Source of the DNA: DASQFQ01 sp963722815
Lineage (GTDB): Bacteria > Actinomycetota > Thermoleophilia > Solirubrobacterales > Solirubrobacteraceae
Direction of reading: 5' to 3'
Assembly: GCA_963722815.1 (NCBI GenBank)
Contig: CAVROM010000011.1
Coordinates: forward strand, 248,001 to 312,000
DNA length: 64,000 nt
Each line of letters starts with the position of its first letter. Within the stretch, counting starts at the first letter, position 1. Positions 8,611 through 17,292 of the stretch are shown here, piece after piece. Made by a program: the position numbers and the translations under genes. The notes under the pieces are model-generated. The model saw only the letters and a program-made list of their open reading frames with translations, had not been told where the DNA came from and did not search any database.

Positions 8611-9130
8611 CTAGGAGTGGATGGGCTTGGGCGGGTGCGGCGGGTGGGTCGGCTTCGGCGTGTGCGGCTTGCCGTGGCCGCGCACCTTCGCGTGCTCGCA
8701 GCCGGTCAGCGTGTCGTCCTTGTCGGCGTACACGGTGTCGTCGCCGGCGCCGCAGTCGACGGTGTCGGCCTTGTGGTCGCGGACCCACACGACGTCGTCG
8801 CCGGCGCCCGCGGTCACCTTGTCGGCGCCCCGGCCGGCGTGGATGCGGTCGTTGCCGTCGCCGCCGTCGATCGTGTCGTCGCCCCTGGCCGCCGTGGATG
8901 CGGTCGTTGCCGCCGCCGCCGTTGACGGTGTCGTTGCCGCGGCCGCCGAACAGGCGGTCGTTGCCCGCGAGGCCGTCGAGCTTGTCGTTCCCGGCCTTCC
9001 CGAAGATGCGATCGGCGTTGGGCGTGCCGGCGAGCGTGTCGTCGCCCGAGGTGCCCTTGACGGTCGCGGCGAGCGCGAGGCCCGGCAGCGCCAGGGCGGC
9101 GAGCAGGGCGATCAGCAGACTGCGTGACAT
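8611..9130 (-). CDS. Secreted RTX-like calcium-binding repeat protein (frameshifted)
   Basis: A signal peptide (MSRSLLIALLAALALPGLALA) is followed by hemolysin-type repeats: GTSGDDTLAGT, GKAGNDKLDG, GGRGNDTVNG, GGGGNDRIHG and, in a second frame, GAGDDVVWV and GAGDDTVYADKDDTLTG. The tail is a His/Pro/Lys-rich PHTPKPTHPPHPPKPIHS. The reading frame breaks at a run of four C at 8882-8885; one base fewer restores repeats of the expected 9-residue period. Such nonapeptides bind Ca2+ outside the cell. It follows the ECF sigma gene, overlapping its 3' end by 19 nt. Confidence 0.82.
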
Positions 9131-10434
9131 ACGTGGAATCCCTTCGTCCGAGTAGATGACTCTGGACGCACCACCTCCGCATCTGAGCCGAGGTTGGCCG
9201 GTTGCGTCGGGGCCGTGTCGGGATGCGCCTTCTTGGCGGGCGCGCGCGGCGAGCGCGAAGCGCCGGGTGTCTTCTGGACCTTGACCGGCTTCGTCGCGTT
9301 GCCGCGCCCGCGCGTGCCCGGAGCGCCGCGGGCCGCGAGCTTCTCGTCACGGCGGGCGAGCGCCTGGTCGCGCCGGCTGACCGCCTCGTCGCGGCGTGCG
9401 GCGGTCCGCTCGCGGCGCTTGCGTGCCGGCCTGCTCGCGCGCCCCTTCCGCTGCACGTGGCCCTCCGCCTTCACCTTCCGCTCCAGCCGCTCGCCGACGG
9501 CCACCACCCGCCGCGGCCGGGCTGCCGTCCGGGCCGGGGTGGGCGCGACGGCCATCGCCGCGGGTGGGCGCGGCGGCGGCTTGGGGGTGTCGAGAGCCAC
9601 ACCGCCGCCGGCCGCGCCACCCACGACGATCGCGCTCGCGGCAAGCTTGGTGGCCAGCCCGGCGCTAAGTCCCGCCCCGCCGCCGCCGGTCGCGGCGCCG
9701 AGGATGCCCGCCTTCAGCCCCGCGCTCGGGGCCACCGGCAGCACCGCTGCCAGCGTCCGGCGCTGTGCGACGACCGCCTCGCGGTAGGCCCGGCACGGCG
9801 CGCACAGCCGCAGGTGCCGGCGCAGCGGCCCGCGCCGGAGCGCCCCGCCGCGCGCGGTCGCGATCTGCTCGCGGATCTGATCGCACGGCTGCTCGCGCGC
9901 GTCGCGCTCGGCGATCAGCGTCGTCCGCGCCTGGTGGACCAGCGCCTTGACCTTGCCGGCCCGCACGCCGATCACCTCGCCGATCTGCGCGTGCGAGAGG
10001 TCGGCCAGCTCGGAGAGCACGAGCGCCGCGCGCTGGTCGTCGGGCAGGCGCGCCACGTCCGCCACCACCGCGCGCAGGTCGGCCCGCGTCTGGACCTCGT
10101 CGGCGAGCCCGGCGGTCGCCGGCAGATCCTCGCCGACCTCGGCCTCAGCCCGCCGCGCGGCCAGCAGCGTCCTGCAGCGGTTGCGCGCGATCGTGAACAG
10201 CCACGCCCGCGGATCGTCGGGCGCGCCGTGCGTGACCAGCGCGCGGTGGGCGCGCAGGAAGGTCTGCTGCAGCGCGTCCTCCGCCTCGTGCGGCGAGCCG
10301 ACCATGTGGCGGCAGAAGCCGAGCAGCGCCCGGTGGTGCCGGTCATAGAGGACCTCGAAGGCGCGCTCGTCGCCGCCGGCGGCGAGTTGGGCGAGTCGGG
10401 CGTCCGAGAGCAGGCGGGCAGCACGCAGACCCAT
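9112..10434 (-). CDS. ECF-type RNA polymerase sigma factor with fused zinc-finger, TM segment and basic tail
   Basis: 440 residues from ATG at 10434 (a GTG lies one codon upstream). Sigma region 2 (FEVLYDRHHRALLGFCRHMV, DALQQTFLRAHRAL) and region 4 (LPDDQRAALVLSELADLSHAQIGEVIG) fill residues 1-170. Then RRHLRLCAPCRAYREAV resembles the anti-sigma zf-HC2 finger, followed by a hydrophobic Gly/Ala-rich stretch (about 250-280) that could span the membrane, and a long Arg/Lys/Ala-rich tail. Some ECF groups carry fused anti-sigma-like tails that restrain them at the membrane. It is divergent from metH and overlaps the RTX-like gene, a plausible target. Confidence 0.85.
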   Translation of the reverse strand: MGLRAARLLSDARLAQLAAGGDERAFEVLYDRHHRALLGFCRHMVGSPHEAEDALQQTFLRAHRALVTHGAPDDPRAWLFTIARNRCRTLLAARRAEAEVGEDLPATAGLADEVQTRADLRAVVADVARLPDDQRAALVLSELADLSHAQIGEVIGVRAGKVKALVHQARTTLIAERDAREQPCDQIREQIATARGGALRRGPLRRHLRLCAPCRAYREAVVAQRRTLAAVLPVAPSAGLKAGILGAATGGGGAGLSAGLATKLAASAIVVGGAAGGGVALDTPKPPPRPPAAMAVAPTPARTAARPRRVVAVGERLERKVKAEGHVQRKGRASRPARKRRERTAARRDEAVSRRDQALARRDEKLAARGAPGTRGRGNATKPVKVQKTPGASRSPRAPAKKAHPDTAPTQPANLGSDAEVVRPESSTRTKGFHVCHAVC

Positions 10435-10452
10435 CACCCTTTGAAACGCGAG

Positions 10453-10486
10453 AAGGTTGGGAGGTTGGAGGGTTCCAACCTTGACA
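10453..10486 (+). promoter_or_regulatory. Inverted repeat and TTGACA box between ECF sigma gene and metH
   Basis: AAGGTTGG (10453-10460) pairs with CCAACCTT (10475-10482); nested inside, GGTTGGA (10463-10469) pairs with TCCAACC (10474-10480). The right arm overlaps TTGACA (10481-10486), a good -35 box for metH; the -10 match is weak. AAGGTTG occurs again at 10497. The layout suggests a repressor or activator site for metH or for both divergent genes. No known cobalamin or SAM riboswitch consensus was recognised in the 85-bp gap. Confidence 0.4.
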
Positions 10487-10519
10487 AAGGTGTGGCAAGG
10501 TTGCGCTAGCATCCCCGTG

Positions 10520-13500
10520 ATGCGCGACTTCCTGGCAGCCACCCGCGACCGCGTGATCGTCTTCGACGGCTCGATGGGCGCCACGCTCGAGCAGTACGAC
10601 CTCTCGCTCGAGGACGATTACAAGCTGCCCGGGCGCTGCCACGAGGCGCTGGTGCTCAACCGCCCCGACGTCATCGAGCAGCTGCACGCCTCGATGATCG
10701 AAGCCGGCGCGGAGGTCGTCGAGACCGACACGTTCCAGGGCTCGCGCCTCAAGCTCGAGGAGTGGGGCCTCGGCGAGCACACGCTCGAGATCAACCGGCG
10801 CGCCGCCGAGATCGCCCGCACGGCGGTCGGCGAGGAGCACTTCGTGGCCGGCTCGATCGGCCCGACCGGCTTCCTCCCCGCCTCCGACGACCCGACGCTC
10901 GGCTCGATCCGCTTCCGCGACCTCGTCGAGGTCTTCGAGGAGCAGGCCCGCGGCCTCGTCGAGGGCGGCGTCGACCTGATCATCATCGAGACCGCGCAGG
11001 ACATCCTCGAGGTCAAGGCCGCCGTGTTCGGCGCCCGCGAGGCGTTCAAGGCCACCGGCCGCGCCGTGCCGATCCAGACCTCCGTCTCGCTGCTCCCCAA
11101 CGGCGGCAAGATGCTGCTCGGCACCGACATCAGCGCGGCGCTCGCCACGCTCGAGGCGCTCGACGTCGACGTCATCGGCCTCAACTGCTCCACCGGCCCG
11201 GAGGACATGCGCGACGCCGTCCGCTTCCTCGGCGAGCACTCCTCGAAGCCGATCCACTGCATCCCCAACGCCGGCATCCCGCATCAGGGCCCCAACGGCG
11301 AGACGATCTTCCCGGCCGAGCCCCAGCCGTTGGCCGACGTGCTCGGCGACTTCGTCGAGCGCTACGGCCTCGGCATCGTCGGCGGCTGCTGCGGCACGAC
11401 CACCGAGCACATCGCCGCCATCAAGGAGCGCTGTACGCCGAACACGCCGAAGCAGCGCCCGGCCCCGCGGCCGATCCACGTCAGCTCGATGATGACCGCG
11501 ACCCCGCTCGTCCAGGAGCCGGCGCCGACGATCGTCGGCGAGCGCGTGAACTCGCAGGGCTCGCGCAAGGCGAAGGAGATGCTCCTCGCCGACGACTACG
11601 ACGGGCTCGTCACGATCGCCGAGGACCAGGTCGAGGGCGGCGCCCACGTGCTCGACCTCTGCGTCGCGCTGACCGAGCGCCAGGACGAGGACGAGCAGAT
11701 GCGGCTCGTGGCCAAGAAGGTCGCGCTCACGCAGCCCGCGCCGATCCAGGTCGACTCGACCGAGCCCGACGTGATCGAGACCGCGCTCGAGCAGATCCCG
11801 GGCCGCGCGATCGTCAACTCGGTCAACCTCGAGGCCGGTCGCGACAAGCTCGACAGGGTCGTCCCGATCGCCAAGGCCCACGGCGCCGCGCTGATCGCGC
11901 TGACGATCGACGAGGTCGGCATGGCCAAGACGCGCGAGCGCAAGCTCGAGATCGCCACGCGCATCAAGGAGCTGGTGTGCGACGAGCACGGCATGGACCC
12001 CGAGGCGCTGATCTTCGACGCCCTGACCTTCACGCTCACCACCGGCGACGACGAGTGGAAGCCGTCCGCGGTCGAGACGATCGAGGGCATCCGGCTGATC
12101 AAGTCGGAGCTGCCCGGTGTCAAGACCTCGCTCGGCGTCTCCAACGTCTCGTTCGGCATCGGCGTGCCAGCCCGCTCGGTGCTCAACTCCGTCTTCCTCC
12201 ACCACTGCGTGGAGGCCGGGCTCGACCTCGCGATGGTCAACCCGAACCACATCACGCCGTACGGCGAGATCCCCGACGAGGAGCGCAAGCTCGCCGACGA
12301 CCTCGTGTTCAACCGCTCCGACGAGGCGCTCCAGCACTTCATCGAGCACTTCGAGTCCAAGTCCGGCGAGGACGAGGCCGAGGTCGCCGACCCGACCGCC
12401 GACATGACGCCGCAGGAGGCGCTGCACTGGCACATCCTGCGCCGCAAGCGCGACGGCGTCGAGGCCCAGATCGACGCCTCGGTGGAGGACATCGGCGCGG
12501 TGCCGACGCTCAACGATGTGCTGCTGCCGGCGATGAAGGAGGTCGGCGACAAGTTCGGCGCCGGCGAGCTGATCCTGCCCTTCGTGCTCCAGTCGGCCGA
12601 GGTCATGAAGCGGGCCGTGGCCCAGCTCGAGCAGTACCTCGAGAAGATGGAGGGCTACACGAAGGGCACGGTCGTGCTCGCGACCGTGTTCGGCGACGTC
12701 CACGACATCGGCAAGTCGCTCGTCAACACGATCCTCACCAACAACGGCTACTCGGTCGTCGACCTCGGCAAGCAGGTCCCGATCGGCACGATCCTCGACG
12801 CCGCCGAGGAGCACAAGGCCACCGCCATCGGCCTCTCCGCCCTGCTCGTCAGCACCTCGAAGCAGATGCCGCTGGCCGTCTCGGAGCTGCACGAGCGCGG
12901 GCTCGAGTACCCGCTGCTGATCGGCGGCGCCGCCATCAACCGCAAGTTCGGCCTGCGCGCCAACTACCCGAAGGGCCCGGACTCCGACGAGACCTACTCG
13001 CCCGGCGTCTTCTACTGCAAGGACGCGTTCGAGGGCCTCGCCGTCATGGACAAGCTCGTCGAGGGCGACGCGCGTGAGCAACTCGTCGCGAAGATCCGCG
13101 AGGACGCCGCCAAGCTGCGCGAGACCGGCGAGGAGGAAGAGGTCCTCGACTTCCACGACGACTCCGTCCGCTCCAACGCCCGCACCGACCTTCCCGTCCC
13201 CACCCCGCCGTTCTGGGGCGTGCGCGAGCTCGAGGTCGACCTCGACGAGGTCTACTCGCACCTCGACACGCACGTGCTGTTCAAGCTCCACTGGGGCGGC
13301 CGCGGCGTCAAGGGCGAGGAGTGGAAGAAGCTCGTCGCCGAGGACTTCCGCCCGCGGCTCGAGCGCATGTGGCGCGACCAGACCTACCTGCACCCGCGCG
13401 CGCTGCTCGGCTACTTCCCGTGCTACTCGGAGGGCAACGAGATCGTCGTGCTCGACCCCGAGGATCGCGAGACCGAGCTCGAGCGCCTCTACACGCCGCG

Positions 13501-14020
13501 CCAGGCCAAGGGCGACCGGATCGCGCTGGCCGACTTCTTCCGCCCCAAGGATTCCGGCGAGCTCGACGTGATCGCGCTCCAGGCCGTCACGGCCGGCAAC
13601 GAGGTCACCGAGGTCATGGCCAAGCTCGAGCAGGACGGCGAGTTCGCCGAGCAGCTCTTCACCCACGGCATCGGCGTCCAGACCGCCGAGGGCATGGCCG
13701 AGTGGCTGCACTGGAAGATCCGCGAGGACCTCGGCATCCCGGTCACCCAGGGCCGCCGCTACTCGTGGGGCTACCCCGCCGTGCCGGAGCAGTCCGAGCA
13801 CGAGAAGGTCGACCGCCTGCTCGGCCTGTCGGACATCGGCATCCGGCTCTCCGGCGGCCACGCGGTCGAGCCCGAGCAGTCCACGCTCGCGCTGATCGCC
13901 CACCACCCGCAGGCCGGCTACTTCGGCATGCGCAACGGCCGGCTGCTCCCGGACGGCTCGCCCGACGACGTGATCAAGGGCACCGATCGAGATCCGTCGC
14001 TGTTCGGCGTCACCGCGTAG
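10520..14020 (+). CDS. metH: Cobalamin-dependent methionine synthase
   Basis: 1166 residues from ATG at 10520. It transfers methyl from 5-methyltetrahydrofolate to homocysteine through cobalamin in the cytosol. Domains in order: homocysteine-binding barrel (about 1-320) with zinc cysteines in NCSTGPEDM and GGCCGTTT; pterin-binding barrel (about 345-620, TIVGERVNSQGSRKAKEML); B12 cap and Rossmann domain (about 640-870) with the cobalt-ligand motif DVHDIG near residue 725; activation domain (about 900-1166) with RRYSWGYPAVPEQSEHEK. Length is close to the family norm. It stands alone, divergent from the ECF sigma gene; its stop overlaps the convergent CoA-ligase gene by 11 nt. Confidence 0.97.
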   Translation: MRDFLAATRDRVIVFDGSMGATLEQYDLSLEDDYKLPGRCHEALVLNRPDVIEQLHASMIEAGAEVVETDTFQGSRLKLEEWGLGEHTLEINRRAAEIARTAVGEEHFVAGSIGPTGFLPASDDPTLGSIRFRDLVEVFEEQARGLVEGGVDLIIIETAQDILEVKAAVFGAREAFKATGRAVPIQTSVSLLPNGGKMLLGTDISAALATLEALDVDVIGLNCSTGPEDMRDAVRFLGEHSSKPIHCIPNAGIPHQGPNGETIFPAEPQPLADVLGDFVERYGLGIVGGCCGTTTEHIAAIKERCTPNTPKQRPAPRPIHVSSMMTATPLVQEPAPTIVGERVNSQGSRKAKEMLLADDYDGLVTIAEDQVEGGAHVLDLCVALTERQDEDEQMRLVAKKVALTQPAPIQVDSTEPDVIETALEQIPGRAIVNSVNLEAGRDKLDRVVPIAKAHGAALIALTIDEVGMAKTRERKLEIATRIKELVCDEHGMDPEALIFDALTFTLTTGDDEWKPSAVETIEGIRLIKSELPGVKTSLGVSNVSFGIGVPARSVLNSVFLHHCVEAGLDLAMVNPNHITPYGEIPDEERKLADDLVFNRSDEALQHFIEHFESKSGEDEAEVADPTADMTPQEALHWHILRRKRDGVEAQIDASVEDIGAVPTLNDVLLPAMKEVGDKFGAGELILPFVLQSAEVMKRAVAQLEQYLEKMEGYTKGTVVLATVFGDVHDIGKSLVNTILTNNGYSVVDLGKQVPIGTILDAAEEHKATAIGLSALLVSTSKQMPLAVSELHERGLEYPLLIGGAAINRKFGLRANYPKGPDSDETYSPGVFYCKDAFEGLAVMDKLVEGDAREQLVAKIREDAAKLRETGEEEEVLDFHDDSVRSNARTDLPVPTPPFWGVRELEVDLDEVYSHLDTHVLFKLHWGGRGVKGEEWKKLVAEDFRPRLERMWRDQTYLHPRALLGYFPCYSEGNEIVVLDPEDRETELERLYTPRQAKGDRIALADFFRPKDSGELDVIALQAVTAGNEVTEVMAKLEQDGEFAEQLFTHGIGVQTAEGMAEWLHWKIREDLGIPVTQGRRYSWGYPAVPEQSEHEKVDRLLGLSDIGIRLSGGHAVEPEQSTLALIAHHPQAGYFGMRNGRLLPDGSPDDVIKGTDRDPSLFGVTA

Positions 14021-15233
14021 CCGACTCGCCGAAGTCGACCAGCTTGCTCTTGTACTCGCTCCGCGGCAGCGTGCCGTAGGGGACGAGCTCGACCTCCGTG
14101 GTGACGACGAGGCGGCTGCGGATCGCGTCGCGGATCGCGCGGGCGAGGTCGGGAGCGGGGTCGCCCTCGACCTCGACCAGCACCCGCGGCGGCGCGTCCT
14201 GGCGGACGCCTTCGTGCGCCGGGCGGATCAGGATCGGGCCGCCCCCGAACTCCGCCACCACCTCGCGCAGCGCGGTCGGGAAGAGGTTGACGCCGCGGAC
14301 GATCAGGAGGTCGTCGGTGCGGCCGCTGCAGCGCACGCGGATGCCCCCGCGCCCGCACGAGCACGGCTTGGCGTTGACCACCACGCGGTCGCGGGAGCGG
14401 AAGCGCAGCACCGGCATCGCCTCGCGGCGCAGCGACGTGTACACGAGCTCGCCCTCGGCGTGATCCTCGAACGGGAGTCCCTCGCCCGACTCGGGATCGA
14501 TCAGCTCGACGTGGACGTAGCCCTCGCCTGAGAAGTGCATCCCGGCCTGCTCCTCGCACTCGCCCCACAGCGACGGCGAGACGTCGGCGATCCCCATCGC
14601 CTCGCGCACGGTCGCGGCGAACGCCTCCTCGATCGCGTGCCGGGTCGCGTCCTCTCCCCCGCCCGGCTCGCCGGCGACGGAGAACACGCGCACGCCGAGC
14701 TCGCGCGGCTCGATCCCCCGGTCGCGGCACCAGTCGGCGAGGTAGAGCGCGTAGGAGGGCGTGCAGCCGAGCGCCTCGGCGCCGAGCACCTGGAACGCGC
14801 GCACGAGCCGCTCGGTGTTGCCGCTGCCGACCGGGATCGCGGTCGCGCCGATGCGAGCCCAGGCGTCGAGCACGGCGCCGGCCACGAACGGGCCTGAGTT
14901 GTAGGTGAGCACCGCGCGCTGGGAGGGCGCGATCCCGGTGGCGGCGTAGGAGCGCGCCCCGATCTCGGTCCAGCCCTCGAGGTCGGCCTGGGTAACGGCG
15001 ATGTAGGAGGGGTCGCCGGTGGTGCCGCTGCTCGAGTAGATCCGCCGCACGTCCTCGAGCGGCGCGGCGAGGTGGCGGCCCAGCGGCGGCTCGGCGGCCA
15101 GCGACTCGCGGAGCTCGTCCTTGGTCGTGAACGGGAGCGCCTCGAACGGCGCGTCCTCGATGCCCGCCAGCTTGTCGCCGTAGAACGGCGAGCGCTCGCG
15201 CAGCCCGGCGACGTGGCGGGCGAGGTTCGTCAT
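14010..15233 (-). CDS. PaaK-like (phenylacetate-CoA ligase family) AMP-forming ligase
   Basis: 407 residues. The ATP-binding loop IYSSSGTTGDPSYIAVT, the A5-like stretch LWGECEEQAGMHFSGEGY, GELVYTSLRREAMPVLRF and the cysteine-containing KPCSCGRGGIRVRCSGRTDDLLIVRGVN are typical of phenylacetate-CoA ligases. These activate aromatic or other carboxylic acids as acyl-CoA thioesters. The substrate cannot be fixed from sequence. The ATG overlaps the stop of the citryl-CoA-lyase-like gene (ATGA), so both enzymes are made together. Confidence 0.88.
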   Translation of the reverse strand: MTNLARHVAGLRERSPFYGDKLAGIEDAPFEALPFTTKDELRESLAAEPPLGRHLAAPLEDVRRIYSSSGTTGDPSYIAVTQADLEGWTEIGARSYAATGIAPSQRAVLTYNSGPFVAGAVLDAWARIGATAIPVGSGNTERLVRAFQVLGAEALGCTPSYALYLADWCRDRGIEPRELGVRVFSVAGEPGGGEDATRHAIEEAFAATVREAMGIADVSPSLWGECEEQAGMHFSGEGYVHVELIDPESGEGLPFEDHAEGELVYTSLRREAMPVLRFRSRDRVVVNAKPCSCGRGGIRVRCSGRTDDLLIVRGVNLFPTALREVVAEFGGGPILIRPAHEGVRQDAPPRVLVEVEGDPAPDLARAIRDAIRSRLVVTTEVELVPYGTLPRSEYKSKLVDFGESATR

Positions 15234-15970
15234 CCGTCGTACTCGATCCCGGCCTCGGCGAGCGCGGCGAGGCGGAAGCCGATCGGGCGCTCGTGCTCCT
15301 CGCGCAGGTGGCCGAGCAGGCCGGCGGTGCGGGCGAGCAGCGGGATCGCCTTGAGCGTGTAGGCCGGCAGGCCGAGGTCGAGCATCGGCGCGGCGATCGC
15401 GCCGGAGACGTTGAGCGGCAGCGGGCGGCCGTAGACCTCGGGCACGGCGGCCTCGATCGCGCGCACGAGCGCGACGTGCTCGGCCGAGACGCCGAGCTCG
15501 TCGGACAGCTGCAGGAGGCGCGTGGTGCGGGGGTCGCCGGCCTTGTGCAGCGGGTGGCCGAAGCCGGGCAGCGCCGCGCGGCGCTCGCGGTGGTCACGCG
15601 CGATCTGCTCGCCCGACGCGCCCGACTCGACGCCGTCGCGCAGCATCGTCCCCGCGTACTCGGTGGCGCCGAGGATCACGGAGCCGCACCCGAGCAGCCC
15701 GGCGGCGACCGCGCCCTGGAGCGCCTCCGGCGCGGCCTGCAGCGTCATCCGCGCCGCCTGCACGCTCGGCACGAGCCCGTGCTCCGCGATCGCCACCAGG
15801 CAGGCGTCGGTCATGCGGAGCTCGCGCTCGTCGGGGGCGCGGCCCATGAGCAGGAGGAAGAACATCTCCGTGAGCGTCACGTGGCCCATCAGCTCGGACG
15901 TGAGGTCGTGACCGCGGACGGTCACCGCGTCCGCGGTCGCCTCCGCGATCGCCGTCTTGGCATCGGTCAT
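15230..15970 (-). CDS. Citrate-synthase-family protein, citryl-CoA-lyase-like
   Basis: 246 residues, much shorter than housekeeping citrate synthase (about 370-430). It keeps ELMGHVTLTEMFFLLLMGRAP near the start and the active-site region LPGFGHPLHKAGDPRT, equivalent to the GFGH(R)VY motif of the family. Short homologues are named citryl-CoA lyases. Coupled by ATGA overlap to the PaaK-like ligase, it could condense or cleave an acyl-CoA produced by that ligase. That pathway is inference. Confidence 0.78.
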   Translation of the reverse strand: MTDAKTAIAEATADAVTVRGHDLTSELMGHVTLTEMFFLLLMGRAPDERELRMTDACLVAIAEHGLVPSVQAARMTLQAAPEALQGAVAAGLLGCGSVILGATEYAGTMLRDGVESGASGEQIARDHRERRAALPGFGHPLHKAGDPRTTRLLQLSDELGVSAEHVALVRAIEAAVPEVYGRPLPLNVSGAIAAPMLDLGLPAYTLKAIPLLARTAGLLGHLREEHERPIGFRLAALAEAGIEYDG

Positions 15971-16165
15971 GCGCTACATCCTCCAGCACCGGCCGCGCGG
16001 CTGATTCGCCGAGGGCACGTTGTGGCCGGCCGGCGGGTCCTGGGGCGAGAGGGACTGCGCGCCGCTTTCGAGGCGGCGATGCGTACGGTTGGCGGCATGG
16101 CCGACGGGATGGCGTACGGGCGACGCGAGCACGCCGCACGCGCACGCACGCTTGGGTCGGGTCGG
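15971..16165. other. Intergenic stretch, nothing recognised
   Basis: About 195 bp between the citryl-CoA-lyase-like start and the end of the broken aldo/keto reductase. No convincing small gene, tRNA or palindrome was found; a small plus-strand frame from 16079 has no similarity I recognise. Confidence 0.4.
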
Positions 16166-17178
16166 CTAGCGTCGGCGCGCCGCCGGCTCCAGCGCCGGGT
16201 TCGCGAACGAGTTGTCCTCCGGGTTGAGGGTCGTGCCGGGCGGGACGATCTCGTCGATGCGGTCGAGCAGCCCTTGGTCGAGGACGACGTCTGCCGCGGC
16301 GAGTTGGCCTTCGAGCTGCTCCGTGGTGCGCGGCCCGATCAGGGCGGCACTGATGGCGGGATGGTTGAGCACGAACGCGATCGCGAGCTGGATGAGCGAG
16401 ATCCCCGCCTCCTCGGCGAGCTGTTCGATGGCGTCGAGCTTGCGCTGGTTCGAGGGCTCTGAGAGATCGAAGCGCGCAGGCAGTCGGCTGGCCCGCGAGG
16501 AGGACTGCTGCCCGGTGTCCTTGCGCCAGCGCCCCGACAGCCACCCTCCCGTCAGGGGGCTGTAGGACATGACCGCCATGCCGTGGCGCAGGCACGTCGG
16601 CAGGACGTCGGCCTCGACGGCACGGACGAGGATCGAGTACGGCGGCTGCTCGGTGACGAACTGCTGCAACTGCCGGTCGCGCGCGATCCACTGCGCCTCA
16701 ACTATCTGGCTCGCCGGGAAGGTGGACCCGCCGATGTACCAGGTCCACCGCCCGGATCCGCGCACGGACATCGAGGAGACCTTGTCGGCGCTCACCGACC
16801 TCGTGGACCAGGGCAAGGTCCGCTAGAGGTCGATCCAGTCGGTCCCAGCCGCCGCCGCGAGTCCTCCACCGCGCGGACGACCCAGCGGCGCGAGTTGCCC
16901 CGCCGATTGGGGTCCTCGCCCATCGCGTTGTGGAACTTGGTGGCGAGGATCACGTCATCGCGGCGGCTACCTGCGAGTGCCTTGCCGACGATCTCCTCGG
17001 ACTCGCCCTGCCCGTAGACATCGGCGGTGTCGACGAAGTTGATCCCGGCGTCCAGCGCGGCGTGGATGATCCGGATCGACGCGTCGTGATCGGAGTTGCC
17101 CCACGCGCCGAACATCATCGCGCCGAGGCAGAACTTGCTGACCGAGACACCGGTGCGTCCGAGGTGGCGGTGCTCCAT
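16166..17178 (-). pseudogene. Aldo/keto reductase disrupted by an 89-bp in-place inversion and one missing base
   Basis: The N-terminal part (MEHRHLGRTGVSVSKFCLG) carries catalytic Asp50 and Tyr55 (DTADVYG) and Lys81 (LATKF). The C-terminal part resumes at YIGGSTFPASQIVEAQ and runs normally to 16166. The linking segment YQVHRPDPRTDIEETL..DQGKVR, which holds the catalytic His, is present only on the opposite strand at 16737-16825. Reinverting those 89 bp restores DWIDL-YQVHRP and GKVR-YIGGS in frame. One further base is missing in the G run at 16844-16846. As sequenced the enzyme cannot be made. NADPH-dependent carbonyl reduction would have been its role. Confidence 0.9.
16737..16825 (+). other. 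Inverted 89-bp internal segment of the aldo/keto reductase gene
   Basis: The plus strand here reads TAC CAG GTC CAC CGC ... AAG GTC CGC TA, coding for the AKR core segment from YQVHRP to GKVR, against a minus-strand gene. Both ends carry TA, so the breakpoint is ambiguous by 2 bp. GGTGGACC (16721-16728) just outside and GGTCCACC (16742-16749) just inside form an 8-bp inverted repeat in the present orientation. No long flanking inverted repeat is seen. Confidence 0.85.
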
Positions 17179-17292
17179 GAGCTTGCTCCTGCCCAGCGGG
17201 AGTGAGACTCACGCCAGCGTCTCGCCGATCAGCCGGGCGGTGCGTCTCTCGAGGCGGCGACGGCGGTCGCACCAGGCGGTGGGAAGCGGATC

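Noticed and set aside
10435..10519. SAM, SAH or cobalamin riboswitch upstream of metH
   Set aside because: The gap is only about 85 bp and no conserved core of these classes could be recognised.
10343..13906. 1187-codon antisense frame opposite metH
   Set aside because: It is the mirror of a well-conserved gene with strong codon bias; no domain or signal is visible in it.
17179..17292. Possible gene fragment upstream of the aldo/keto reductase
   Set aside because: A short minus-strand frame ending LIGETLA is open but too short and without recognisable similarity.
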